From the NCBI GenBank assembly GCA_018715295.1, contig DVLY01000112.1, positions 1-5,267 of the forward strand: a DNA stretch of 5,267 nucleotides. The letters are read 5' to 3'. Made by a program: the position numbers and the translations under genes. The notes beneath the pieces were generated by a model that was not told the DNA's origin, ran no database searches, and was given only the letters and a program-made list of their open reading frames with translations. Origin of the DNA: Candidatus Merdimorpha stercoravium (lineage in GTDB: Bacteria; Bacteroidota; Bacteroidia; Flavobacteriales; UBA1820). Shown here one piece after another: positions 1 through 5,267 of this stretch. The number at the start of each line of letters is the position of its first letter. The stretch's first letter is position 1.

Positions 1-40
1 CGCCTGCGGCCAAACAAAACCCTGAAAATGCGCCGAGGTT

Positions 41-72
41 TTTGTCCGGAAAAACAGAATGGGCTACCTTTG
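41..72 (+). promoter_or_regulatory. Bacteroidota-type promoter of menB
   Basis: A TTTG -33 box at 41-44 and a TACCTTTG -7 box at 65-72 are separated by exactly 20 bp, matching the known Bacteroidota sigma-ABfr consensus (TTTG, 19-21 bp, TAnnTTTG). Transcription would start at about 78-80, leaving a leader of roughly 25 nt before the ATG at 104. The promoter lies on top of an in-frame upstream ATG (59), so translation cannot plausibly begin there. It also indicates that menB is the first gene of its transcript. Confidence 0.82.
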
Positions 73-103
73 GCCGCAGAAACGAAAAATAGAAGAAAAT
101 ACC

Positions 104-928
104 ATGGCAGAAAAGAGAGTATGGACTCCCATCAAGGAGTATTCGGACATCCTGTTTGACTATTTCGAAGGCATAGCCCGCATTACGATCAACCGTCCGC
201 AGGTCTATAATGCCTTCCGCCCCGATACCAACGAGCAGATGCTCGACGCGCTGGACATCTGCCGCAACCGGGCGGACATCGGCGTGGTGGTGCTCACCGG
301 GGCGGGCGACAAGGCGTTTTGCAGCGGGGGCGACCAGAATGTCAAGAGTCGGGGCGGGTACATCGGCACCGACGGCGTGCCGCGTCTCAATGTCCTGGAC
401 GTACACAAGGCGATCCGTTCGCTGCCCAAACCGGTGGTGGCGATGGTCAACGGTTATGCCATCGGCGGGGGCAATGTCCTCCAGGTGGTGTGCGATCTGA
501 CGATCGCTTCGGAAAATGCGCGTTTCGGCCAGACGGGGCCCAAGGTGGGCAGTTTCGATGCCGGTTTCGGGTCGTCGTACCTGGCGCGCTGCGTGGGACA
601 GAAGAAAGCCCGCGAGATATGGTTCCTGTGCCGGCAGTACACGGCTCGGGAGGCCGAACAGATGGGCATGGTCAACAAGGTGGTCCCCCTCGAATGCCTG
701 GAGGACGAAACGGTGGCGTGGTGCAAGGTGATGCTTTCCCGTTCGCCGATGGCGCTTCGGATGATAAAACGCGGGCTGAATGCCGAGTTGGACGGGCAGC
801 GGGGGTTGATGGAATTGGCCGGCGATGCGACGCTGCTGTACTACCTGATGGACGAGGCGCAGGAGGGACGCAATGCTTTTTTGGAAAAACGCGACCCGGA
901 CTTCGACCGCTTCCCGAAATTCCCCTGA
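104..928 (+). CDS. menB: 1,4-dihydroxy-2-naphthoyl-CoA synthase (MenB)
   Basis: A crotonase-fold enzyme of 274 residues that cyclises o-succinylbenzoyl-CoA to 1,4-dihydroxy-2-naphthoyl-CoA, a late cytoplasmic step of menaquinone synthesis. Visible family signatures are the oxyanion-hole motifs CSGGDQ (73-78) and GGGN (121-124), the active-site block QTGPKVGSFD (143-152, with Ser150 and Asp152), REIWFLCRQY (170-179) and the C-terminal Tyr247 that in relatives reaches a neighbouring active site. Gly145 in QTGPK is the residue seen in bicarbonate-dependent (type I) MenB such as that of E. coli, whereas other MenB proteins carry an Asp there. The C-terminal stretch QEGRNAF...KRDPDF is also typical. 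The start at 104 was chosen because the upstream in-frame ATG at 59 precedes the -7 box and because MAEKRVWTPI fits a MenB N-terminus. The length is normal and no key residue is missing. No clear terminator separates it from the next gene 90 bp downstream, so some read-through is possible. Confidence 0.96.
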   Translation: MAEKRVWTPIKEYSDILFDYFEGIARITINRPQVYNAFRPDTNEQMLDALDICRNRADIGVVVLTGAGDKAFCSGGDQNVKSRGGYIGTDGVPRLNVLDVHKAIRSLPKPVVAMVNGYAIGGGNVLQVVCDLTIASENARFGQTGPKVGSFDAGFGSSYLARCVGQKKAREIWFLCRQYTAREAEQMGMVNKVVPLECLEDETVAWCKVMLSRSPMALRMIKRGLNAELDGQRGLMELAGDATLLYYLMDEAQEGRNAFLEKRDPDFDRFPKFP

Positions 929-964
929 TCTTCGCAAGGAAGGGAGGAAAGGAACATTTTTTCC

Positions 965-972
965 TATATTTG
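965..972 (+). promoter_or_regulatory. Probable -7 box for the secreted peptidase gene
   Basis: TATATTTG matches the Bacteroidota TAnnTTTG -7 consensus and sits about 46 bp before the ATG at 1019, a normal leader length. No TTTG is found 19-21 bp upstream, where the sequence is purine-rich (about 937-953), so the -33 half is poor and the promoter may be weak or need help. A read-through transcript from menB is the alternative. Confidence 0.55.
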
Positions 973-1018
973 TCCGTGAGAGAAAAAACAAGGAATACAT
1001 TGTAAAAACCGATAAGAT

Positions 1019-2221
1019 ATGTCTGTAATCATTCGTTCGATGGCCTTTGCGGCCTTTCTGCTGGCGGGAACGGCTGTTTTCGCCCAGGACAATCTGGTGG
1101 CCAAGACCCAAGGGGGCGACCAGGATTCCAAGGACAAGTTCCGTTTCGAGGTAGTAAAACGCCTGCCCGTTACCTCGGTCAAGGACCAGGCGCATTCCAG
1201 TACCTGCTGGTCCTATTCCGGTTTGGGTTTTGTCGAGGCGGAAATGCTCCGCATGGGCAAGCAGCCGGTCGACTTGGCCGAGATGTTCGTCGTGTACAAA
1301 GTGTATCAGGAAAAGGCGCAGAAGTATGCCCGCCTGCACGGTAACCTCACCTTTGCTCCCGGCGGGGAGTTCCACGACGTGCTCCATGTGATAAAACGTT
1401 ACGGGATCGTTCCTCAAGAGGTGTATTCGGGACTTCTGCCGGGCGAATTGCGCAACGACCATGACGAGATGGATGCTCTACTGGCCGAATACATGAAAGG
1501 CGTGGTGGCTGCCTCCCGTCTTCGGGGCGATTGGCAGGCAGGTTTCGACGGGATTTTGGACCGCTTCCTGAGCGAACCTCCGGCCGAATTCACCTACCAG
1601 GGCAAGAAGTACACGCCCCGTACCTTTGCCGACCGCGTGGTGGGCATCAATCCGGACGACTACATGTATTTCATGTCCTGGATGTCCGAGCCGTACTATA
1701 TCGAGGCCGAACTCTTGGTGCCGGACAACTGGGCGTGGGCCAAATGCTACAACATCCCCCTGGACGAGATGGTAGCCGTGGTGGACAATGCACTGGAAAA
1801 CGGCTATACGGTGGCCTGGGCGGCCGATGTGTCGGAAAAGGGATTCTCGACCAAACTGGGTGTGGCGGTGGTGCCCGAGGGGTACGATTCGCTGCTTACC
1901 TATACGCCGAAGGCCCGTCTGGACAGCGTGGTTACCCTGACCCTCGATGGACCGAAACCGGAGAAGAACATCACCGAACAGATGCGCCAGGAGGCTTTCG
2001 ACGACTATTCCACCCAGGATGACCATGGGATGCTCATCATCGGGCTGGCCAAAGACCAGACGGGCAAGAAGTACTATATCGTCAAGAATTCCTGGGGTCC
2101 CGACCGGGGACGCGACGGGGGTATGGTGTACGTGAGCGAGGCTTACCTGCGCTACAAAACTATCTCCATTGTGGTCAATCGCGGGGCTGTGCCGCAGGAA
2201 CTCCTCAAGAAATTGAAGTAG
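1019..2221 (+). CDS. Secreted C1-family cysteine peptidase, aminopeptidase C/bleomycin hydrolase-like
   Basis: A 400-residue papain-fold peptidase of the C1B (PepC/bleomycin hydrolase) type. Residues 1-22 form a signal peptide with a hydrophobic core (MAFAAFLLAGTAV) and a likely signal peptidase I site after VFA, before QD, so the enzyme should be exported to the periplasm, unlike the cytoplasmic PepC of lactic bacteria. The oxyanion Gln57 and nucleophile Cys63 lie in VKDQAHSSTCWSYSG, the catalytic His336 in DDHGML, and Asn357 in IVKNSWGPDRG. Between them are blocks common in Bacteroidales homologues, such as DLAEMFVVYKVYQEKA (85-100) and NIPLDEMVAVVDNA (245-258). The family trims N-terminal residues from peptides and often forms hexameric barrels whose C-terminal arm reaches into the active site. 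Here only 43 residues follow Asn357, fewer than I recall for the human enzyme, so the arm may be shorter. No Shine-Dalgarno sequence is evident, as is usual in this phylum. The gene ends just before a strong terminator palindrome. Precise substrates are unknown. Confidence 0.88.
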   Translation: MSVIIRSMAFAAFLLAGTAVFAQDNLVAKTQGGDQDSKDKFRFEVVKRLPVTSVKDQAHSSTCWSYSGLGFVEAEMLRMGKQPVDLAEMFVVYKVYQEKAQKYARLHGNLTFAPGGEFHDVLHVIKRYGIVPQEVYSGLLPGELRNDHDEMDALLAEYMKGVVAASRLRGDWQAGFDGILDRFLSEPPAEFTYQGKKYTPRTFADRVVGINPDDYMYFMSWMSEPYYIEAELLVPDNWAWAKCYNIPLDEMVAVVDNALENGYTVAWAADVSEKGFSTKLGVAVVPEGYDSLLTYTPKARLDSVVTLTLDGPKPEKNITEQMRQEAFDDYSTQDDHGMLIIGLAKDQTGKKYYIVKNSWGPDRGRDGGMVYVSEAYLRYKTISIVVNRGAVPQELLKKLK

Positions 2222-2237
2222 TCCGTACTCTGCGGCG

Positions 2238-2299
2238 GCAGGCGTGCAAGCAAAAGGCGGGGTGCCGTACGGCACCCCGCCTTTTGCTTGCACGCCTGC
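2238..2299. terminator. 62-bp perfect palindrome containing an intrinsic terminator
   Basis: Each half is 31 bp and the two are exact reverse complements with no spacer (centre GTAC at 2267-2270). The core reads A-tract, GC-rich stem, T-tract (AAAAGGCGGGGTGCC paired with GGCACCCCGCCTTTT), the form of a Rho-independent terminator that could work on both strands. It starts 17 bp after the stop codon of the peptidase gene and should end that transcript. The arms extend 14 bp beyond the T-tract, further than termination needs. Both flanking genes run rightward, so the two-way symmetry is not explained by convergent genes. Confidence 0.85.
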
Positions 2300-2366
2300 T
2301 TGCCCGTTGTTCGGGAAAAAAGGAAAAACAGGACAGGATCGGGGAAGCGGCGTTCGGGAAGGCAGT

Positions 2367-2396
2367 CTTGTCCTCCGGAAAAATTTCTTACCTTTG
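2367..2396 (+). promoter_or_regulatory. Distal putative promoter (P3) upstream of pldA
   Basis: A TACCTTTG -7 box at 2389-2396 is preceded by CTTG at 2367-2370, one base off the TTTG -33 box, with an 18-bp spacer (one shorter than the usual 19-21). It opens the first 85-bp repeat, and its upstream DNA is unique, unlike that of the two downstream boxes. A transcript from here would cross both hairpins of the array before reaching pldA. Confidence 0.5.
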
Positions 2397-2473
2397 GATA
2401 AGGCAGGATGCGGCTAGGCAAACCCCTCGGAGGAAAACTCCGTTTTCCCCTCGGCTTTGCACTCGCCTTTCAC

Positions 2474-2481
2474 TACCTTTG
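2474..2481 (+). promoter_or_regulatory. Middle putative -7 box (P2) upstream of pldA
   Basis: TACCTTTG opens the second repeat copy, 85 bp after the first box. No TTTG lies at the normal 19-21 bp distance; the nearest is at 2456-2459, only 14 bp upstream. The -7 match is exact, but the promoter as a whole is uncertain. Confidence 0.42.
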
Positions 2482-2558
2482 GATAAGGCAGGAGGCGGCT
2501 CGGCAAACCCCTCGGAGGAAAACTCCGTTTTCCCCTCGGCTTTGCACTCGCCTTTCAC

Positions 2559-2566
2559 TACCTTTG
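2559..2566 (+). promoter_or_regulatory. Proximal putative -7 box (P1) of pldA
   Basis: TACCTTTG lies 33 bp before the ATG at 2600, so a transcript would carry a leader of roughly 25-28 nt, close to that predicted for menB in this window. The nearest upstream TTTG (2541-2544) is again 14 bp away and not at consensus spacing. By position this is the box most likely to drive pldA. Confidence 0.55.
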
Positions 2567-2599
2567 TCCCTTTCACAAAATGGCTCGGCCGCAGTAGGA

Positions 2600-3469
2600 A
2601 TGATGAAAAGATTGTTGTTGTTTTTTTCGATTCTGTGTCTGTCTTCTTCCGCTCTCTCAGGGCAAGGACAAGAAAAGGAGAAATGGACGGAAAAGATCGA
2701 TGTATCCCGTTTTCCCCACCGCGACAGCGTACGTCGCGAGCTGGAAACCATCCCGGCTTTCGGGATATACAAGGACAATTATTTCGTAACCGGTACCAAT
2801 TTCCAGGGAGGTGGTATCAACAAGGACAACAGCGATGCCAAATTTCAGGTGAGCATCATGCATCGGCTCATCAAGGGCATCCTCCCGCACGAGATGTACG
2901 TGTTTCTCACCTATTCCCAACGTTCGTTCTGGGACATTTACAAAAAGTCCGCCCCGTTTGCCGAGACGGTGTACAACCCTTCGTTGGGCGTGGGCAACAA
3001 CATTGTCCTCAACGATCACGTAGTGGGCGTGCTGCTCTTTCAAGTGGAACACGAATCCAACGGTCGGGACAGTATCTGGAACCGAAGCGTGAACAAAGTC
3101 AGTTTCACCGCTTTGTATTCGGTCAACCGCAATCTCAACCTGCAGTTCAAGGTTTGGGTGCCTTTCTGGACGGCCAAGGAAAACAAGGACATCAGCCGTT
3201 ATGCCGGTTACTGGCACGTGGCCGCCAATTATCAGACCCCGAACCGGCGTTTTTCCTTTTCCGGAGTGTACACCAAACGGGGCGGCTGGGACCTCAATGC
3301 CAATTTTATGCTTGAAGCAGCCTTTCGCCTGACCAAAAAAAGCAACCAGTATCTCTGCGTCCAGTACTACAACGGTTACGGGGAAAGTCTGTTGGACTAC
3401 AAGGCCTTCAGCGGTTATATCCGCGTGGGGATCGTCATCAAGCCCCAGCACGGCTTCAGCATTTATTGA
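2600..3469 (+). CDS. pldA: Outer-membrane phospholipase A (PldA/OMPLA family)
   Basis: A 289-residue outer-membrane beta-barrel enzyme that hydrolyses acyl chains of phospholipids, in relatives mainly those mislocated to the outer leaflet. Residues 1-20 form a signal peptide (MMKRLLLFFSILCLSSSALS). The catalytic block is EHESNGRDSIWNRS (150-163), giving His151, Ser153 and Asn161, equivalent to the His-Ser-Asn triad of E. coli OMPLA. The loop between Ser and Asn is four residues shorter than in E. coli. Other family blocks are YSQRSFWDIY (105-114), VYNPSLGVG (124-132), RYAGYWHVAANYQ (200-212) and YYNGYGESLLDY (256-267), followed by a closing strand and a C-terminal aromatic Tyr289, as expected for a barrel. 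Relatives are active as calcium-dependent dimers. The start at 2600 gives a clean signal peptide; ATG at 2603 is an equal alternative with AGGA just upstream. An in-frame ATG at 2408 would translate through the repeats and was rejected. The gene has its own promoter array and terminator, so it appears monocistronic. Confidence 0.93.
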   Translation: MMKRLLLFFSILCLSSSALSGQGQEKEKWTEKIDVSRFPHRDSVRRELETIPAFGIYKDNYFVTGTNFQGGGINKDNSDAKFQVSIMHRLIKGILPHEMYVFLTYSQRSFWDIYKKSAPFAETVYNPSLGVGNNIVLNDHVVGVLLFQVEHESNGRDSIWNRSVNKVSFTALYSVNRNLNLQFKVWVPFWTAKENKDISRYAGYWHVAANYQTPNRRFSFSGVYTKRGGWDLNANFMLEAAFRLTKKSNQYLCVQYYNGYGESLLDYKAFSGYIRVGIVIKPQHGFSIY

Positions 3470-3555
3470 CCGGGAGGCTCCGATCCGCTGCTTGGACGCA
3501 GAATCTTGGGGTGTTCCGGCTGCATTTTGTTCCCCTCTTTCTTTTTTTGCAAAGA

Positions 3556-3606
3556 CCGAAGCCTCCGGGGTGTTTTTGCCCCGGATGTTTCGGGTAGTTT
3601 TTCTTT
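3556..3606 (+). terminator. Intrinsic terminator of pldA
   Basis: The arm at 3556-3570 pairs with 3579-3593: CCGAA with TTCGG and TCCGGGG with CCCCGGA are perfect, joined by a short stretch with one mismatch and one G-T pair, around an 8-base loop. The tail TTTTTCTTT (3598-3606) follows four bases after the stem. This is a standard Rho-independent terminator 87 bp after the pldA stop. On the opposite strand no T-tract follows, so it should not serve menD. Confidence 0.8.
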
Positions 3607-3613
3607 GGAAAGT

Positions 3614-3641
3614 TGCGGGGAAGCATTTGTTTTTTCCCGCA
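3614..3641 (-). terminator. Possible hairpin after menD
   Basis: Just past the menD stop codon, TGCGGGGAA (3614-3622) can pair with TTTCCCGCA (3633-3641), giving a nine-pair stem with one G-T pair. Read on the minus strand it lies 10 bases beyond the stop but is followed only by ACTTTCC, without a proper T-tract. It could be a weak terminator or an mRNA-stabilising 3' hairpin. Confidence 0.35.
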
Positions 3642-3650
3642 GGGCAGGGA

Positions 3651-5267
3651 TTATTCGGACAAATACGAAAAATATCCGCGAAGTACCTCGTCATTGTCTT
3701 CCTGCCGGGTGAACACCTCCAGCATCCGGGGACGTGAAGAAGGTTCCCAGAAATCGCGCAAGGCATCCCGCAGGCTTTCCGTATCGTCGGCGGCGCGGTA
3801 TTCCCAGTCGTGGAGGCGGGCCAGCGGTTCGATGCTTTTTCGGTGGGTGGCTTGCAGGTATCGGGAGCAGATGGGGCAGGTGCGTGCGCCGTTGAGGATG
3901 CGGAAGATACCGCCTCCGCCGTTGTTGATCACTACGATGCGCATCTCGGCCGGGATATAGTCGTTCCACAGCGCATTGTTGTCGTAGAGAAAAGCCAGAT
4001 CGCCGCTGACCAGGGTTACCGGTCGGGGCGAGAGCGCTACGGCAGCTCCTACGGCCGTGGAGGTCGATCCGTCGATGCCGCTGGTGCCCCGGTTGCAGCC
4101 TACGGTAACGCCTTCCGGTAAGGGAAACAACTGGTTGTAGCGGATGGCAGCGCTGTTGGCTACTTCCAGATGGGTATGGGGAGGAAGGGCGCGGGAGAGC
4201 AGTTCCCATACCTTGAAATCGCTGTACGGCGCTCTCTGGCAGTACTCCCGGTGGGCGCGTTCCCGATCCTGGTCGAGTTGTTTCCATGCGCGGAGGTATC
4301 CTTCGCCGGTGCTTTCCGCCCCGTACAGCAGCGGGAAAAAAGCCTCGCCGCTCATCGGTATGCGGTGGGTGAGGGACATGTAGGTATCCGGCCAAGTGTA
4401 GGGGCTCACGTGCAGGTGGTAGCGCGGGGAGGCGGCTTTGAGGAACGTCTTGATCTTTTTGGAGACGACCATTCCTCCGCAGGTGATCAGCAGGTCGGGG
4501 TACAGGGCGGAGGCGGTGTCGGGGGGCAGGGGAAGGACGATCCGGTCGATGTGTTCGAAGAAGTCCTCGCCGTGCAGGTTGGAAGTGGTTTCGCATAGGA
4601 CGACCGTATCGCTTTCGCGGGCGAGCCGGCCGAGGAGTCTTTCCAGCGTTTCACTTCGGCGGGAGGCTCCGACCAGGATCATTTTCCGGCGGCTCTCCTG
4701 CCACAGGCGCAGGATGTCCTCCCGGCTTTCGGGCGAGAGGGTCGTTGCGGTGGCAGGCTCCTGGGTCAGGATCGGGGCAGGTGCGCCCTCGGGCAGGTCG
4801 ATGGTTTGGTACAGGGGTTCGCTCAGCGGGATGTTAATGTGTACCGGGGCGCTTTCCCGCAGGGCGGCATGGATGGCGGCGCTGATCTCCCGGCGGTTGT
4901 ACCAGGATGTTTGCGGGTCGTCGCCTTCGCGCAGGGTGGTGTTGTACACGGTGTGCGAGGCCAGTACGCGGTCCTGACGGATGGTTTGTCCGATGGCCTG
5001 GTCGATCCAGTCGGCGGGACGGTCGGCGGATACGACGATCAGGGGAATGCGGGAGTAGTACGCTTCGGCTACGGCAGGGTAGTAGTTCAGCACGGCCGAC
5101 CCGGAAGTGCAGACCGCCACGGCCGGGAGACCTTCCTCCTTGGAGAGTCCGAGGGCGAAAAAGGCGGCACTGCGTTCGTCCACCACCGAGAAACACCGCA
5201 AGGGCGAGGCCGCGAATTCCTCCGCAAGGGGAGCGTTGCGCGAACCGGGCGAGAGGACGGCGTTGCG
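3651..5267 (-). CDS. menD: SEPHCHC synthase (MenD), N-terminus beyond the window
   Basis: A thiamine diphosphate enzyme that joins isochorismate and 2-oxoglutarate, with loss of CO2, to give 2-succinyl-5-enolpyruvyl-6-hydroxy-3-cyclohexene-1-carboxylate, the committed step to menaquinone. The frame is open to the window edge, giving 538 visible residues; about 24 N-terminal residues are missing by comparison with E. coli. Counting from the edge, the pyrimidine-binding domain shows SPGSRNAPL (6-14), VVDERSAAFFALGL (28-41, with the Glu31 that activates the cofactor), SADRP (80-84) and GQTIRQ (93-98). The pyrophosphate domain shows NRGTSGIDGS (392-401) and the Mg-ThDP motif from GDLAFLYDNNALW (422-434) to NNGGGGIF (448-455). 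The reading frame contains a TTG at 5201, but SPGSRN lies upstream of it, so this is not the start. An oddity is CPIC (464-467) soon after the cofactor loop. The gene converges on pldA, and its promoter is outside the window. Confidence 0.96.
   Translation of the reverse strand, partial: RNAVLSPGSRNAPLAEEFAASPLRCFSVVDERSAAFFALGLSKEEGLPAVAVCTSGSAVLNYYPAVAEAYYSRIPLIVVSADRPADWIDQAIGQTIRQDRVLASHTVYNTTLREGDDPQTSWYNRREISAAIHAALRESAPVHINIPLSEPLYQTIDLPEGAPAPILTQEPATATTLSPESREDILRLWQESRRKMILVGASRRSETLERLLGRLARESDTVVLCETTSNLHGEDFFEHIDRIVLPLPPDTASALYPDLLITCGGMVVSKKIKTFLKAASPRYHLHVSPYTWPDTYMSLTHRIPMSGEAFFPLLYGAESTGEGYLRAWKQLDQDRERAHREYCQRAPYSDFKVWELLSRALPPHTHLEVANSAAIRYNQLFPLPEGVTVGCNRGTSGIDGSTSTAVGAAVALSPRPVTLVSGDLAFLYDNNALWNDYIPAEMRIVVINNGGGGIFRILNGARTCPICSRYLQATHRKSIEPLARLHDWEYRAADDTESLRDALRDFWEPSSRPRMLEVFTRQEDNDEVLRGYFSYLSE

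Larger units (their letters stand above)
2389..2566 (+). repeat. 85-bp tandem promoter-bearing repeat (two full copies plus the start of a third)
   Basis: Copy 1 is 2389-2473 and copy 2 is 2474-2558. By direct comparison they differ at only two positions (T to G and A to C, 20 and 27 bases after the repeat start). A third copy begins at 2559 but matches only over TACCTTTG, plus an in-register GGCTCGGC at 2582-2589. Each unit starts with a TACCTTTG -7 box, then carries a small hairpin (CGGAG, loop GAAAA, CTCCG) followed by TTTT, and ends with a CTTTGCACTCGCCTTTCAC segment leading into the next box. The period is not a multiple of three, so the array does not encode a protein repeat. The unit resembles promoter-carrying intergenic repeats I associate with Bacteroidales genomes, but that memory is unverified. 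Confidence 0.9.
3470..3650. other. Convergent intergenic region between pldA and menD
   Basis: These 181 bp separate two convergent genes and contain only the pldA terminator and the weak hairpin near the menD stop. Short frames on the plus strand here (for example from 3492) lack family signatures and run into menD antisense sequence. I see no promoter pointing into either gene. Confidence 0.7.

Noticed and set aside
2..25. Possible tail of an upstream gene ending in TGA at 23-25
   Set aside because: Only seven codons are visible and none is diagnostic; it is compatible with a gene end before the menB promoter but cannot be supported.
1478..2293. Minus-strand frame antisense to the peptidase gene
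   Set aside because: Its start lies in the terminator palindrome and the translation is rich in His, Gly and Arg without any motif, typical of an antisense shadow.
2389..2566. CRISPR-like array
   Set aside because: Two contiguous 85-bp copies without unique spacers form a tandem duplication, and no cas genes are present.
2408..2599. N-terminal extension of pldA from the ATG at 2408
   Set aside because: It would be translated through the two -7 boxes and the repeat array and would bury the clear signal peptide that begins at 2600.
2284..3315. Long plus-strand frame (343 codons) overlapping the repeats and pldA
   Set aside because: It begins inside the palindrome, runs through the repeat array, and overlaps most of pldA in another frame with no recognisable family motifs; pldA has a signal peptide and catalytic residues.
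3492..3737. Small plus-strand frames between pldA and menD
   Set aside because: They cover the pldA terminator and the menD 3' end, have no Bacteroidota promoter box before them, and their translations show no domain.
2657..3766. Long minus-strand frame antisense to pldA (369 codons)
   Set aside because: It is an open frame opposite a GC-rich gene and overlaps the menD end and the pldA terminator; it shows no domain signature.
5199..5201. TTG as the start of menD
   Set aside because: The frame stays open upstream and encodes the conserved SPGSRNAPL motif, so the gene continues beyond the window.
1..5267. A new multi-gene defence, mobile or biosynthetic system
   Set aside because: All four genes are recognisable housekeeping or envelope enzymes with separate expression signals; no transposase, nuclease, toxin, reverse transcriptase or similar component is present.

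Overview
The window looks like chromosomal DNA from a GC-rich member of the Bacteroidota, plausibly an Alistipes-like Bacteroidales. The evidence is five copies of the -7 promoter box of this phylum (TAnnTTTG) upstream of genes, one of them with a well-spaced TTTG -33 box, weak or absent Shine-Dalgarno sequences, and proteins that read like Bacteroidales family members. The genus is an inference from base composition and protein flavour only.

Layout, left to right. Bases 1-103 hold a consensus promoter and the leader of menB (104-928, +), which encodes naphthoyl-CoA synthase of menaquinone synthesis. A -7-like box and a short leader precede a secreted papain-fold peptidase of the bleomycin hydrolase/aminopeptidase C type (1019-2221, +). 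The 378-base gap that follows is the most structured non-coding part of the window. It holds a perfect 62-bp palindrome that acts as, or contains, an intrinsic terminator (2238-2299), then an 85-bp tandem repeat that places three identical TACCTTTG boxes exactly 85 bp apart in front of the next gene. That gene (2600-3469, +) encodes an outer-membrane phospholipase A (PldA/OMPLA) with the His-Ser-Asn catalytic residues visible. It ends at a good intrinsic terminator (3556-3606). The right third is menD on the minus strand (3651 to beyond 5267), whose N-terminus runs off the window.

Functionally, menB and menD belong to one pathway (isochorismate to 1,4-dihydroxy-2-naphthoyl-CoA, for menaquinone of the anaerobic respiratory chain), but they face each other and are separated by two cell-envelope enzymes with their own expression signals. 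The peptidase probably acts in the periplasm on peptides, and PldA in the outer membrane on phospholipids. Nothing in the sequence ties these two to menaquinone or to each other.

I see no CRISPR array, transposase, toxin-antitoxin pair, phage gene, tRNA or rRNA, and no convincing new multi-gene system. The features most worth a second look are the phased triple-promoter repeat upstream of pldA and the large perfect palindrome just before it.
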